Positions 11,008 to 21,756 of a stretch of DNA of 64,000 nt are shown here, piece after piece; within the stretch, counting starts at the first letter, position 1, and every line of letters starts with the position of its first letter. Made by a program: the position numbers and the translations under genes. The notes beneath the pieces were generated by a model that ran no database searches, was not told where the DNA came from, and worked only from the letters and a program-made list of their open reading frames with translations. The DNA comes from Selaginella moellendorffii (lineage: Eukaryota > Streptophyta > Lycopodiopsida > Selaginellales > Selaginellaceae), in NCBI RefSeq assembly GCF_000143415.4, contig NW_003314267.1:991048-1055047 (forward strand), written 5' to 3'.

Positions 11008-12792
11008 TGTGAGACACAAAATCCCTAGGCCCCAAAGTGGAGCCGGAAGGGCGCCACATGGTAGTGGCCGAAGCGAGAGCCAAACGAGCGTAACACGTTT
11101 GGACCAAAAGCTCCGACTTGAAAAGTCAAGAGCGGGAGTGGAACTCCCAACGAAGTGCTCGAGGAACGAGCACGAAGCGAGCAAAAGGCAAGGCTCCAAA
11201 AAGAGACCCAAAAGGACCAACACATGACACATGGGAGTGTCCGAGATGGACTCGAGATGGAGTCCGAGATGGAGTCCGAGATGGACCCGAGATGGAGTCC
11301 GAGATGGAGTCCGAGATGGAGTCCGAGGTGGACCCGAGATGGACCCGAGTTGGAGTCCGAAGTGGAGTCCGAGATGGACCCGAGATGGAGTCCGAGATGG
11401 AGTCCGAGATGGAGTCCGAGGTGGACCCGAGATGGACCCGAAAAGGAGTCCGAGATGGAGTCCGAGATGGAGTCCGAGGTGGACCCGAGATAGACCCGAA
11501 ATGGAGTCCGAGATGGACCCGAGATGGAGTCCGAGATGGAGTCCGAGATGGACCCGAGATGGACCCGAGATGGAGTCCAAGATGGAGTCCGAGATGGAGT
11601 CCGAGATGGAGTCCGAAGTCGAGACCGAGACCGGAACCGAGACCGGGACCGAGACCGAGACCGAGATCGGGACTGAGACCGAGACCGAGGCCGAGGCCAA
11701 GACCGAGCCCGAACCCGAGTCCGAGTCCGAATCCGAATCCGAGTCCGAGTCCGAGTCCGAGTCCGAGTCCGAGTCCGAGTCCGAGTCCGAAGCCTGAGAG
11801 GGTGAAAGCCCAAAGCGTTCGTCTCCCAGACCCTGGGGGGTTTGGTGAGCTCCAAAAGTATAGTAGGGGGAGGATTGCAGTGGAGCCAGTTTGGCCAGGA
11901 AAGGCCAGTTTGGCCCAGGAAGGCCAGACCCAGTGTTGGGTGATGAACTGACCACTGGGAAGTCCAAGACTAGAGTGAATACGGACCGACAAGCGGGGTA
12001 GCTTGGTGAAGTGTTCAAGAGCCGGCTCTAGTTCCCCCGGGAGATCGACTAGCCGATGCTCCCAGTCCAAGTGTGGGTGGCACTACCTACTTGGATACCA
12101 GGCGTGGCTCAACGGAACCTCGCTCTAAGCCCATGGCTAGACACCTAAAGGCGATAGGTGGGGAGAGTACCCAGGTGGCTCGCGTAAGGCCACGGTGTTC
12201 CGAAACGTTGTCCCAAAGGCCCAGACTGTGGAAAGGAAGAGGAGCAGTCCTCTGGGGTAGTGACCAAGGACACAGTCATGTGGTGAGGAAGTCCCAGAGG
12301 ACCGTGGGACTTAGGGGTCGGGCCTGTGGGCCTCGATCCAGTGGCAGTGTTGGCAAACACGGCCAGGGGCAGAAAGGGACTTGGTAGGAACTGACAAAGG
12401 GACTTTGGGGAAGGCAATTCCCCAGGTCTGTGGGCATCCTAAGGATGTTAAGGAGTGGATCTAGGATGACCCCTTGTGGACACATGGCCTAGTCTTGGAG
12501 AGACGAGGTGGTGATGCAAGTGGTGTTGAACCACTAGTGCAGCAAAGGTGAATGGGCATGGCTTTAGCGTAACGGGCCGAGATGTCAGTGGTACCTTTGG
12601 GTGTCGGTCTCAGGACCGGACACGTGGAGCACTTGGACCAGGTGCAAGTGTGGAGTGGCATGGATGCCATTCTTGGGGCTAGCAAGTCCCAAATCCTGAA
12701 TTGGATTGATGGAGGTTGTGAATGAGACTCCTCCAAGTGGTCGGAGGTGTGGTTAAGTGACTAAAGTAGAATGGAAAAATTAGTCGCTTACA
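11008..12792 (+). repeat. 3' long terminal repeat
   Basis: Same 1785 bp length and termini as the 5' LTR, followed by the CCAAG duplication at 12793-12797. Its minisatellite spans about 11237-11791. Confidence 0.93.
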
Positions 12793-12797
12793 CCAAG

Positions 12798-13273
12798 CCT
12801 CTAGGAATGAGTGAGGACTAATGAACTTTATAATACTTAAATGGGGTACCATTTCATTTGAGTCAAGAACATTGCAATTGCTTTCCCTTCTAGAAATGGG
12901 AATTACTCTTGAGCACTTGGTGAACTAACGATTTTTCCCTAAATGATCCAGGAGATCAGTAGTGTGAAGAAGAGGGTATTATTACTTCATTTAATGAATG
13001 ATAATTGATTAAAAAAATGAATACTCCCATTAGGCTTCATCATAAAATGAGGTTCACACTCTCAAGGACTCCATAACTTTCAAATAACACTTTTTTCTAG
13101 CATCTCCTTAATGTTTATATGTAAAATTTTGATCTCTTTTGGTGATCGATAACGAATAAAAACTTTAATTAGACGAGCATCCTTGATTGGAATAAGATGA
13201 TATGTTACAATCTTGGCCCTAGATGACAAATCACATTCAATTATATCAACATACTCCTTCATGAGTTGGTCAA
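12798..13273 (-). pseudogene. Ty3/gypsy RT N-terminal fragment, second copy
   Basis: On the minus strand 13262-13083 reads a gypsy-type stretch ending YRSPKEIKILHINIKEMLEK, the conserved segment just before the RT palm. Downstream traces include GSIHF, INYHSLNEV and DLLDHLGKN with stops between. It lies between two minisatellite-LTR insertions. Upstream it joins the protease remnant beyond 15252 in the same frame if the solo LTR is disregarded. It is on the opposite strand to the un-inverted copy at the left edge, so it is probably a different element. Confidence 0.65.
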
Positions 13274-13278
13274 CTCCT

Positions 13279-15247
13279 TGTAAGCGACTAAATTTTCCAT
13301 TCTACTTTAGTCACTTAACCACACCTCCGACCACTTGAAAGAGTCTCATTCACAACCTCCATAAATCCAATTCAGGACTTGGGACTTGTTAGCCCCAAGA
13401 ATGGCATCCATGCCACTCAACCGTTGCACTTGGTCCAAGTGCTCCACGTGTCCGATCCCATGACCGACACTCAAAGGTACCACCGACATAGCAGCCTGTT
13501 ACACTAAGGCCATGCCCAATCACCTTTGCCGCATTGGTAGTCCAATACCACTTGCAACACAGTCTTGTCCCTCCAAGACTGGGCCAACCATCCGTGAGTG
13601 GTCATCCCAGATCCACTCCTTATCATCCTTAGGATGCCCACCGACAAGGGGAATAGCCTTCCCCAATATCCCTCTGCCAATCCCCACTAAGTCCCTTTTT
13701 GCCCTTGGCCGTGTTTGCCAACACTGCCACTGGATTGAGGCCCACAGGCCTTACCACTAAGTCCCATGGTCCTCTGGGACTTCCTCACCACGTGACCGTA
13801 TCCTTGGCCACTACACCAAAGGACTGCTCCTTTTCCTTTCCACAGTCTGGGACTTGGGGACAACACTTCGGAACACCGTGGCCTTACGCGAGCCACCTGG
13901 GTAATCTCCCTGCCTTCCGCTTTTGGGTGCTCTAGCCATGGGCTTAGAGCGAGGTTCCATTGAGCCACGCCTAGTATCCAAGTAGGTAGTGCCACCCACA
14001 CTTGGACTGGGAGCATCGGCTAGTCGATCTCCCGGGGGAACTAGAGCCGGCTCTTGAACACTTCACCAAGATACCCCGCTTGTCGGTCCGTATTCACTCT
14101 AGTCTTGGACTTCCCAGTGGTCAGTTCATCACCCAACACTGGGTCTGGCCTTCCTGGGCCAAACTGGCATTTCCTGGCCAAACTGGCTCCACTCCCCCTT
14201 ACTATACTTTTGGAGCTCACCAAACCCCCCAGGGTCTGGGAGACGAACGCNNNNNNNNNNNNNNNNNNNNNNNNNNNNNNNNNNNNNNNNNNNNNNNNNN
14301 NNNNNNNNNNNNNNNNNNNNNNNNNNNNNNNNNNNNNNNNNNNNNNNNNNNNNNNNNNNNNNNNNNNNNNNNNNNNNNNNNNNNNNNNNNNNNNNNNNNN
14401 NNNNNNNNNNNNNNNNNNNNNNNNNNNNNNNNNNNNNNNNNNNNNNNNNNNNNNNNNNNNNNNNNNNNNNNNNNNNNNNNNNNNNNNNNNNNNNNNNNNN
14501 NNNNNNNNNNNNNNNNNNNNNNNNNNNNNNNNNNNNNNNNNNNNNNNNNNNNNNNNNNNNNNNNNNNNNNNNNNNNNNNNNNNNNNNNNNNNNNNNNNNN
14601 NNNNNNNNNNNNNNNNNNNNNNNNNNNNNNNNNNNNNNNNNNNNNNNNNNNNNNNNNNNNNNNNNNNNNNNNNNNNNNNNNNNNNNNNNNNNNNNNNNNN
14701 NNNNNNNNNNNNNNNNNNCAGACTCCATCTCGGACTCCATCTCGGGTCCATCTCGGACTCCGTCTTCGGACTCCGTCTCGGGTCCATCTTGGACTCCATC
14801 TCGGACTCCGTCTCGGTCCATCTCAGACTCCATCTCGGACTCCGTCTCGGTCCATCTTGGACTCCATCTCAGACTCCACTTCGGACTCCATCTCGGACTC
14901 CGTCTCGGTCCATCTCGAACTCCATCTCGGACTCCACCTCGGACTCCACCTCAGACTCCACCTCGGACTCCATCTCGGACTCCAACTCGGGTCCATCTTG
15001 GACTCCATCTCGGACACTTCCACGTATCATGTGTTGGTCCTTTTGGGTCCCTTTTTGGAGTCTCACTTATTGCTCACTTCGTGCTTGTTCCTCGAGCACT
15101 TTGTTGGGAGTTCCACTCCTGCTTTTGACCTTCCAAGTCGGAGCTTTTAGTCTAAACGTGTTACGCTCGTTTGGCTTTCGCTTCGGCCACTACCACGTGG
15201 CACCCTTTCCAGCTCCACTTTAGGGCCTAGGGATTTTGTGTCTCACA
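13279..15247 (-). mobile_element. Solo LTR of the minisatellite family, with assembly gap
   Basis: Reads TGTAAGCGAC at 13279 and ends TGTCTCACA at 15247, the reverse complement of the LTR termini at 5162/6946. Both flanks carry CTCCT (13274-13278 and 15248-15252), a 5-bp target-site duplication, and there is no internal domain, so this is a solo LTR. The minisatellite part is interrupted by 468 Ns. Confidence 0.9.
14251..14718. other. Assembly gap (N)
   Basis: A run of 468 Ns replaces most of the hexamer array of the solo LTR; the true length there is unknown. Confidence 1.
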
Positions 15248-15252
15248 CTCCT

Positions 15253-15560
15253 ACAACACAAAGATTGTCAGAAGGATTGGAGGGAATAAAGGAACAACGC
15301 AAAAATATAAAAAGAAAGTAATGGGAAGACAAAAATAATGGAAGCAAAAACAGAAGTAGAGGGATGAAGAGGAATAGAAGAAATATAAAGAAGTATAAGA
15401 CAAATGGGAGAAACTTAAAGTTACATATAGCATAATTACATTGCAATCAATCCATACCAAGGATGAAGTCAAAAGCTTGACTTGGCACCACCCATAACAA
15501 CTACAACTCAAGCTTGAGATCACCTATACACACAATTAAATCCGTCTCATCCCATACACA
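15253..15560 (-). pseudogene. Ty3/gypsy protease C-terminal remnant
   Basis: On the minus strand the frame reads VPSQAFDFILGMDWLQCNYA (about 15420-15485). ILGMDWL is the signature following the retropepsin active site in gypsy polyproteins. The frame stays open to the left end of this block and resumes in phase at 13273 beyond the solo LTR. The upstream gag part is not recognisable. Confidence 0.7.
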
Positions 15561-16380
15561 TAGTTCTTTCCATAAAAAATGAAAATTAACTCTGTTGCAT
15601 GACACAAATATAGATAGCAACATGTGGCAACAGACCAAGCAATAGAGGATAAATTTGAGCATATATCAACCAATACAAAAAAAATAATAAAAGACTTCTT
15701 GTTATAAAAATAAGTTTGGAAAATAAAAATTGGATAAATTGGTGCTAAGTGAACCCCTTGATGATACTTCTAAAAGAAAGATGGAGAGGTAAGACCCTTT
15801 GCTACTCGTGCAATTCTTTATTTCCTAGAAGCATCTTAGTGTCTAGACTTTCTACTGTAGCAGCACTAATAATACATTGTTGATGCTAAAGTCTTCACCT
15901 AAGAAATAAAGGTTGCCAATTTTGAAAACACTGATAACATTAATAAATGTGATTAACTTCATTACATGCTTAACAACAGACATCATGGCCACAACCACAT
16001 CCTTGCCTTTGTCCTTGAATTTAAGCAATAGTTACATCAACTTGCATTAGAACAAAACCATCTTTTACAAGAAGTGGAATTAAAAGATATGCAATGAAAA
16101 GTGGAATAAACAATATCTCATAAGGTTATGCCAAGTGAAAAGCATCATTAAGGGTGGTTGAAGTAAATATATGTGCAAATTTTACAGGATTTTAATGAAG
16201 TGTTAGCCACAATATTCCCAATTTAATATGCTCCAAAGAAGTTTCGAAAACAAATGCCAAATTGCATCACTTACTGAAATAGCCTTTAATGAAAACAATG
16301 CAATTACATCACAAAAAACTAAGGCACTTTTCTTAATCAAATGGATTTTTGTTAGCATTCTTTTTGCCTAATCCTCTTGT
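15561..16380 (-). other. AT-rich retroelement debris
   Basis: No intact gene. On the minus strand around 15780-15950 a broken frame contains KIGNLYFLG and a Ser/Lys/Gly segment that faintly recalls the copia pre-integrase region, next to the copia gag remnant that follows. This is too weak to call firmly. Confidence 0.35.
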
Positions 16381-17080
16381 CTTGCGTGCAGCTTTGTCTT
16401 TGCAATATCTTGCATAATATCCTGTCCACTTTCAGACACACCCTTCTTACTTGGGGAATCATGCCATCAGTGTTGTCACTGCCATGAGCTTTCTGGAAAC
16501 TCCATGTGGCTGGACTGCTATCTCATCGACCTGAGGAACTCCTCCCTGACCTCAAATTTGAGCCAGCTACAAAGAGTGCAGCTCCTGGATTTTCTTGTTT
16601 GGTGGATTCTTCTGTGCCTTATCATTCAGCAGTGATGCACAAATTTCTTTGTTTAAAACGTATCTCAATGTCCCTTGTTCTGGTTGTGCAGCCAAAGCAT
16701 TCAGTAGAACTGCCTTGTTGTCTGCTTCTTTTACGACCTCACCTAAACTGGTGAGTTGAGACATAATAGACTTCATCCTAGAAATGTCGCTGGGGACCCA
16801 TCAGATCCCATCCTAAGCTCAAAAAACTTGGACTTCAACTCTACTTTCTTGGGCTTGATTACCAAATGTGGTCCTCAAGGTTTCAGCAGCTATCTTTGTG
16901 AGGTCAAAATGTGACCAAGTCCAATGACACCATTCCTCACCTACCACCCTTTTTCATCAGAGGCTGCTGATTTGAGCTCTGTCCCCTGGACAATTTGAAG
17001 GCAATTGTCCATGAACGAAATCTCTTTTGCCCAGTTTTCAAAATCAGTGCCACTAAACACCAGGATCAGAAGGGCTTTGC
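16381..17080 (-). pseudogene. Ty1/copia-like gag remnant
   Basis: Minus-strand frames read, in order, FSGTDFENWAKEISF (about 17010-17060; the F.G..F..W opening of copia gag), RMKSIMSQLTSLGEVVKEAD with NKAVLLNALAA (about 16690-16780; the central UBN2-type region) and a degenerate zinc knuckle GYYARYCKDKAARK near 16385-16430 (CCHC with His replaced by Tyr). Stops separate these blocks, so it is a pseudogene. Confidence 0.55.
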
Positions 17081-17262
17081 TTGTCATCATTCCTGCAAGG
17101 GTCTCAACCACTGGCCAAACTTGCTAGACAATAAAGTGTTCGATTGCCCGACATCGTTTTTCTTGTGTCTTCTTCTGCAATCGATTGTTCACTCACTGGA
17201 GAATGGCTCGTGAGTGATTGAGATCTGCTTGCTCTCGCCCCATTGCTTCTCTATATAAATAT

Positions 17263-18988
17263 TCACATGGTCTCCACGTTAGCTTGTGGATCCGATCTGG
17301 ATATTTCTACGGTACCACAATCCATGGAATCCTCGCTTAAAAGCGTCCGGCAACTCTCAAGCTCAACTCTACACTCTGCTATACTAGGCCGATCTGAGGG
17401 ATCCACCGCCGAACATTTTTTCGACAACTCCCACAGGACGTCATCCACCATCTTATTAAGAGCAGGAACATTGCTGGCACTCCTGATAAGATGACCCAGG
17501 CCCCAGACGTCCACAGGAGAACCATGGTAACCTGTAAGCATTTCTGGCGCATGCACCCGTGAATTTAACGGATGTGCCGTTGTAGCCTCTTCAAACGTGC
17601 ACGCCTCCTCCACATCTATCAGCGTCCACACCCCAGCTACTTCGTCCAAGGCCACGTTGCCCCAATGGACGTCCCTGTGGATCCACCTCTTTTCCTTGAG
17701 CCAGGCCAGAGCTTCAGAGACATCAAGAAGAGCTCTCACAAGTGATTCCTGCGTTGAAGGCCGAGCTGTTCTGTTTAGACGAGGAGAAAAGCTAAGCATA
17801 TACTCGCCGATCCTCCTTTTAAAAGGGCCATTCTCATGTCGCGGCTTCCTGCTCAAGCAAGTCTCCATGTTGGGGCAGCCCTTGAGAGCGTAATATATTT
17901 TCCAAACTTTCATCCTCTTCCCCTTCGTCAGGTAGCCTTTGATCACCTGATCTCCAGCTAGCCTCACAGATTTCCCGGTCGTTATACCTTTCACAACTTC
18001 AAATTCCGTATTCTCGTTGTTTATAATGCACATATCGTGCAAACCTCCCAGTACCCGACCAACGTTGGACATAACCATGAAGAGTTTGACCCTGTCACCA
18101 ATTTCGTACAAATTGAACGTTGCCAGGTGCCTGCTCTTAACCCTCCCCCCTTCATAATAAAGCGCGACCAACGTCACCGCAAGACCGCTCGCATAGTAAC
18201 CGAGAATGTAAGGAATTGCCTTGTAACACCAGTTCCGCTTGGAAACCAGCTCTTTAAGAAGATTGCCAGTTCCTCCCGGTTCCTCTTCGGCAATCCAAAG
18301 CGAAAAACGAGCACCAACATATCCCACGACGTCGGGAAGTAAATTGTCCATTCCAGTATTTGTATTACGGTCCTTACTGAAGGCCACATTCATGAACACT
18401 CTCAGGGGAGTGTTGATCAAGTTATCCCATGCCTGAATAAATGAGAGCTCGGAAACACCTGCAACGAAGATACCATCAGTATGACATAATACAGCGACGT
18501 CAAACCTGTTTCTGGTGGTGGAAGTATACAGCCGGAGAGATGCTCCTCAAGCCCCAAACAGCGATCACCATCCGAAGGCTCGAAGAGGCCCTGCACATCG
18601 TAGTCTCGAACCCGGTTGTATGTCCTGGAACTCACGCGGATCGTAAGCCCGTCGGGCCTCTTGAGGAGAAACCCTGCCAAGCCTTGAAGCTCGGGTACTA
18701 CTGGCGTGCAATATTCGCTGACAGTCTTGTAGGTGAGATCCAAGGAATTCTCGTTAGCAATTCGAGGGGCCGACTCTGAAAGAAAATGCGTCAGTAGCCT
18801 CAACAGCCGAAGACTGTACCTTTGAGAAAGCTCCTGAGCACGTCCGCTTTGTCCTCCGGTGTGGGCGCGAGGAAAAGTACTGAGGGATCCTTTCCTTCTA
18901 GCCGCAGCATACCCAGCTTCACAGAGAGCTGGCACTTCTCATCATTGCTCAATGGCAAATTCCACAAGTCAATTAGCGGATCCGCCAT
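17263..18988 (-). CDS. Protein-kinase-fold protein, three exons
   Basis: Gene model: complement of 18820-18988, 18506-18775 and 17263-18458, giving 544 aa. The introns (18776-18819, 44 bp; 18459-18505, 47 bp) have GT-AG ends and keep phase. The N-terminal ~230 residues match nothing I recognise. The C-terminal half has a kinase-like catalytic loop HRDVHWGN (D409, N414), a metal-binding LIDVEE in place of DFG (D428), an APE motif (450-452), DVWGLG (D463) and a distal Arg (R503). The Gly-rich loop and VAIK lysine are not obvious, so activity is uncertain. It has no transmembrane segment or signal peptide and is probably cytosolic or nuclear. The start is the first Met of the open first exon, just below a telobox-like AAACCCTAG. 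Substrates are unknown. Confidence 0.8.
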
Positions 18989-19613
18989 GACAAAAAAAAC
19001 CCTAGAAAGTGAAACCCTTTAAAGGCTCTCATTTGACTTTTAGGGCTCTCATTTGACTTTTACCTTGTTACACTTGGTTTTGATTGAAGAGAAAGCTTTA
19101 AACAAAATTGATGGCACTCACAATCTGGCCCGAGTCCATCTCCGACTAACTCGCAAGCTACATTCTCAGAGCCTTACAGATCTGAGAAACCCGGAAGAGG
19201 AAAGAGAACGCTGAATCTACAAATTCCACGGACTATACCACGAGGCGAACGAGAAGACGAGTGTGCCACCCACCGCTCTCATCGTCTCAAACTGCGTTTC
19301 CATTTGCGAGCGAGTCAACAGAAGTGTCCTGTGTCCGTTGCCTCTGTAAGAAAACAAAGAAAATTTTAGACTGCGTTAGCCAGATCATATGAAACACGCG
19401 ACAGATCCTTTAGAATCCTTTCTCGTTAGTGATGCTCTCACGTACCCCCAACACTAGACTTCGAGATAAGAGCCACCAGCAGCCACGACTCTCTACGACA
19501 CCTCTACTGACAAAATCTCTCGAGACTAAACTCAATCTCCTGGAAAAACCACTCGAGGTTAGCATGCTTGTCGTCTTGGCCTTTCCGCTTCTTTAACTCG
19601 TGTACTACTACTA
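18989..19613. promoter_or_regulatory. Intergenic region with tandem W-box repeat
   Basis: Lies upstream of the kinase-fold gene and downstream of the IPC synthase stop. A 20-bp direct repeat (GGCTCTCATTTGACTTTTA) occurs at 19024-19042 and 19044-19062, each copy holding a W-box core TTGACT (19033-19038, 19053-19058), the WRKY-binding motif. An AAACCCTAG telobox-like element sits at about 18998-19008. No further gene was seen. Confidence 0.5.
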
Positions 19614-21134
19614 CTACTTGAAGACCACCGAAACGGATAGGAAAGAAAAACGTACCCAGTCAGTAGCATCTCCTGTAGAAACCCCGTTCATGAGCTTGTG
19701 CATCTCCTCCTTGCTTCTGCTATCTTTTCCCCTCAATGGCAGCAAAGGACCAGAGGAACGCTCCGAGATATCTGCAAGCGTCGTGCATGAGCCAGAGAAG
19801 GCAGTTATAAACAAATATATCCTCTCACCGGAATCCGAGAGCTGCCTGTCCACAAAGTAAAATACAAGGGCAACGGTATACCTGGAGAGAACAAAAATTA
19901 AAAATCCACAAAAGTTAGAGCTCTGGCAATCAAAACAAGAGAAGAGAAAACGCTGACCAGGCCACCACAACATCGACAGTGTAGTGCTTTCTCGAGGCAA
20001 TAATAAGGAGGCTCAAAACAACGCTGACGAGCCAAGCAAGCCGCTTTATCCACCTGGATCCAGAAAAGCCACGATGGTCTCACATGCAGCACGAGAAACG
20101 AAAAGAGAAAAAAGAAAAATACTTGCCTCTTTGTCCCGTATTTCTGGTATGTCCAGATGAAAACAAGAGTAAATATCATGTGCGAGGAGAAGATCAAGTC
20201 CCCGCAGCCAAAGATTACGCCATACGGAACTGCAGGTTACAATCTGATTAAGCCTCGACAGGACGAGAGATTTTTTACTCACAGTTGAGAAACACGACTT
20301 CCGAGATACTTTTTGGAGGCGCCAATGTTGCTGACGGGGATCCCTGGAAAGAAACGAGTTAGAAGCACTTCACTTTCGATTTTTAAAGGAGGATATACCT
20401 CGTGACAGTGGTAGTTTGGTCCTGGAAGCGACGTGGAAAGAAATGACATGATTCGGAGGCACTGAGCAACCTGTGGATGGCAAGTGTTGAGTGACAAAGC
20501 ATACGAACGAAAAAGATTGGGAAGGAAAGAGACTCACGACTAAAGTAGCAAGAACTCGGTACCACACCAAGACTGTATAAAATCGCTTGTTGTGGAACAC
20601 AAATGGATGAAAAGTCCACTGCAGTAACGACCGATTCAGCGCTGGAAAGAGAACTTCTAGATCGTACCAGGAAAAATGTAACAAACACAAAGGTGAACAA
20701 GGTCTCGCTGATGTATGCCCTTTCGCGTCCTAGCTCCTGGATGCTGGAAAGGTCAATCTCTAGACGAGGAGAAAAGAATTTGTCCAAGCCTTACAGGGAG
20801 AAATCGAAAGCCAATATCCGGAAGGATTCGACCAGGTTGATGGAGGTAGTGAGCGACTTTAGCAGCAATACCATGTACATACTGCCCAGAGAACGAAGCA
20901 AAAGAAGCAAGAGAGCATGAGAAAGGCAGAAGGAACCAAATTTGTTCTACCTGGAAGATGATAGCTAGCAGCAGGAGCTTCCATTTCTCGGACAAAATCT
21001 TGAGCTCCAGCATCAACTCCATCACGATCCTCTTCCATAGCTTGATTACCCCCAACAAAGTCAAACAACTGTGGATACAAAGAAACCAATCGATAACTCA
21101 CCTTGTATGCCTCCCGAGCAATGTAGGGCGGCAT
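19614..21134 (-). CDS. IPCS: Inositol-phosphorylceramide synthase, 11 exons
   Basis: Transfers phosphoinositol from phosphatidylinositol to ceramide in the Golgi (family knowledge). Exons on the complement: 21102-21134, 20951-21040, 20795-20881, 20668-20736, 20538-20618, 20399-20470, 20283-20343, 20127-20229, 19958-20053, 19829-19881, 19614-19771; 300 aa, close to the ~305 aa of plant homologues. All junctions keep phase. Recognised segments: [48 protein letters not shown] and [17 protein letters not shown]. The lipid-phosphatase-type triad is H181, H222 and D226. Several hydrophobic helices are present. Ten introns of 50-76 bp; the eighth (20054-20126) is GC-AG with donor AG|GCAAGT. The start [11 protein letters not shown] was chosen by family alignment; an in-frame Met at 21179 would add 15 residues. 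The last 11 codons could be removed by a final intron with the same stop. Confidence 0.92.
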
Positions 21135-21756
21135 AACTGGAGCGCCCCAAAGCCCTCCGCTCGTCGCTGGCCTATCCACCCCCCAGCTATAGCATTGCTA
21201 GAGCTCCCAGACGAATCGAGCTTGGATCATCTGGTAATCCGCGGCACGGATCTTGCCGATGCGATTCCTCGATGAGTAGAACGGTCGGCGCGCTGTACAG
21301 GGAGCTCTCCAAATGCCGCGCGCGCGTCGCTGTGCTCGGCCGCCCACAACAGCGCAGCGCGACACCCACAGAGAGAGAAAGAGATCAATGAATCAAAACC
21401 CTAACGAATATGCCCCGCATATTTTTGGAAACGCGGAAAGGGAGACCGAAGGAATAAAAAAAGCACAACTGAGATAATCATATTTTTATTACGATTTTGA
21501 TCAATATACCCTCAATCTTGGATCAACCAAGTCCTCTTGGTCATGAGCAAGGAATATTTTTATTCCTACACGATGAGATATTTATTTTCATGGATTTTGA
21601 TTACCCTCAATCTTTGGATCACTCAAGTCTTCTTCTTTCTCATGTTCTATTTTGTTTAGTGAAAATGGGGGTTGTCAACTTTTTATTATTTTCATGGAAA
21701 CTTGGGAGTCGATCGACAAACTCAAGACACTCTCAATCACATACTCTTTGAATCAA
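21135..21756. other. Intergenic, telobox and degenerate repeats
   Basis: AAACCCTAA lies at about 21398-21406, a telobox probably near the IPCS transcription start. From about 21496 to 21756 a loosely repeated sequence (TTTTGAT.ACCCTCAATCTT, then GGATCA..CAAGTC.TCTT) occurs two to three times, in what would be the 3' flank of the germin-like gene. No gene seen. Confidence 0.5.

Larger units (their letters stand above)
5162..12792 (+). mobile_element. Full-length, apparently non-autonomous LTR retrotransposon
   Basis: Two direct 1785-bp LTRs (5162-6946 and 11008-12792) both begin TGTGAGACAC and end CTTACA. They are flanked by a 5-bp target-site duplication, CCAAG, at 5157-5161 and 12793-12797. 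A primer-binding site follows the 5' LTR and a purine-rich stretch precedes the 3' LTR. The 4061-bp internal region has no open frame above about 110 codons and no recognisable gag, protease, RT or integrase motif. This layout is that of a large retrotransposon derivative (LARD-like), mobilised in trans. By eye the LTRs differ at only three sites: a missing G near 5577, A versus G at 5768/11615, and a 1-bp deletion near 12141. The insertion is therefore recent. Confidence 0.92.

Noticed and set aside
14002-15223. Coding frames spanning the N run
   Set aside because: They consist of unknown bases joined to minisatellite frames.
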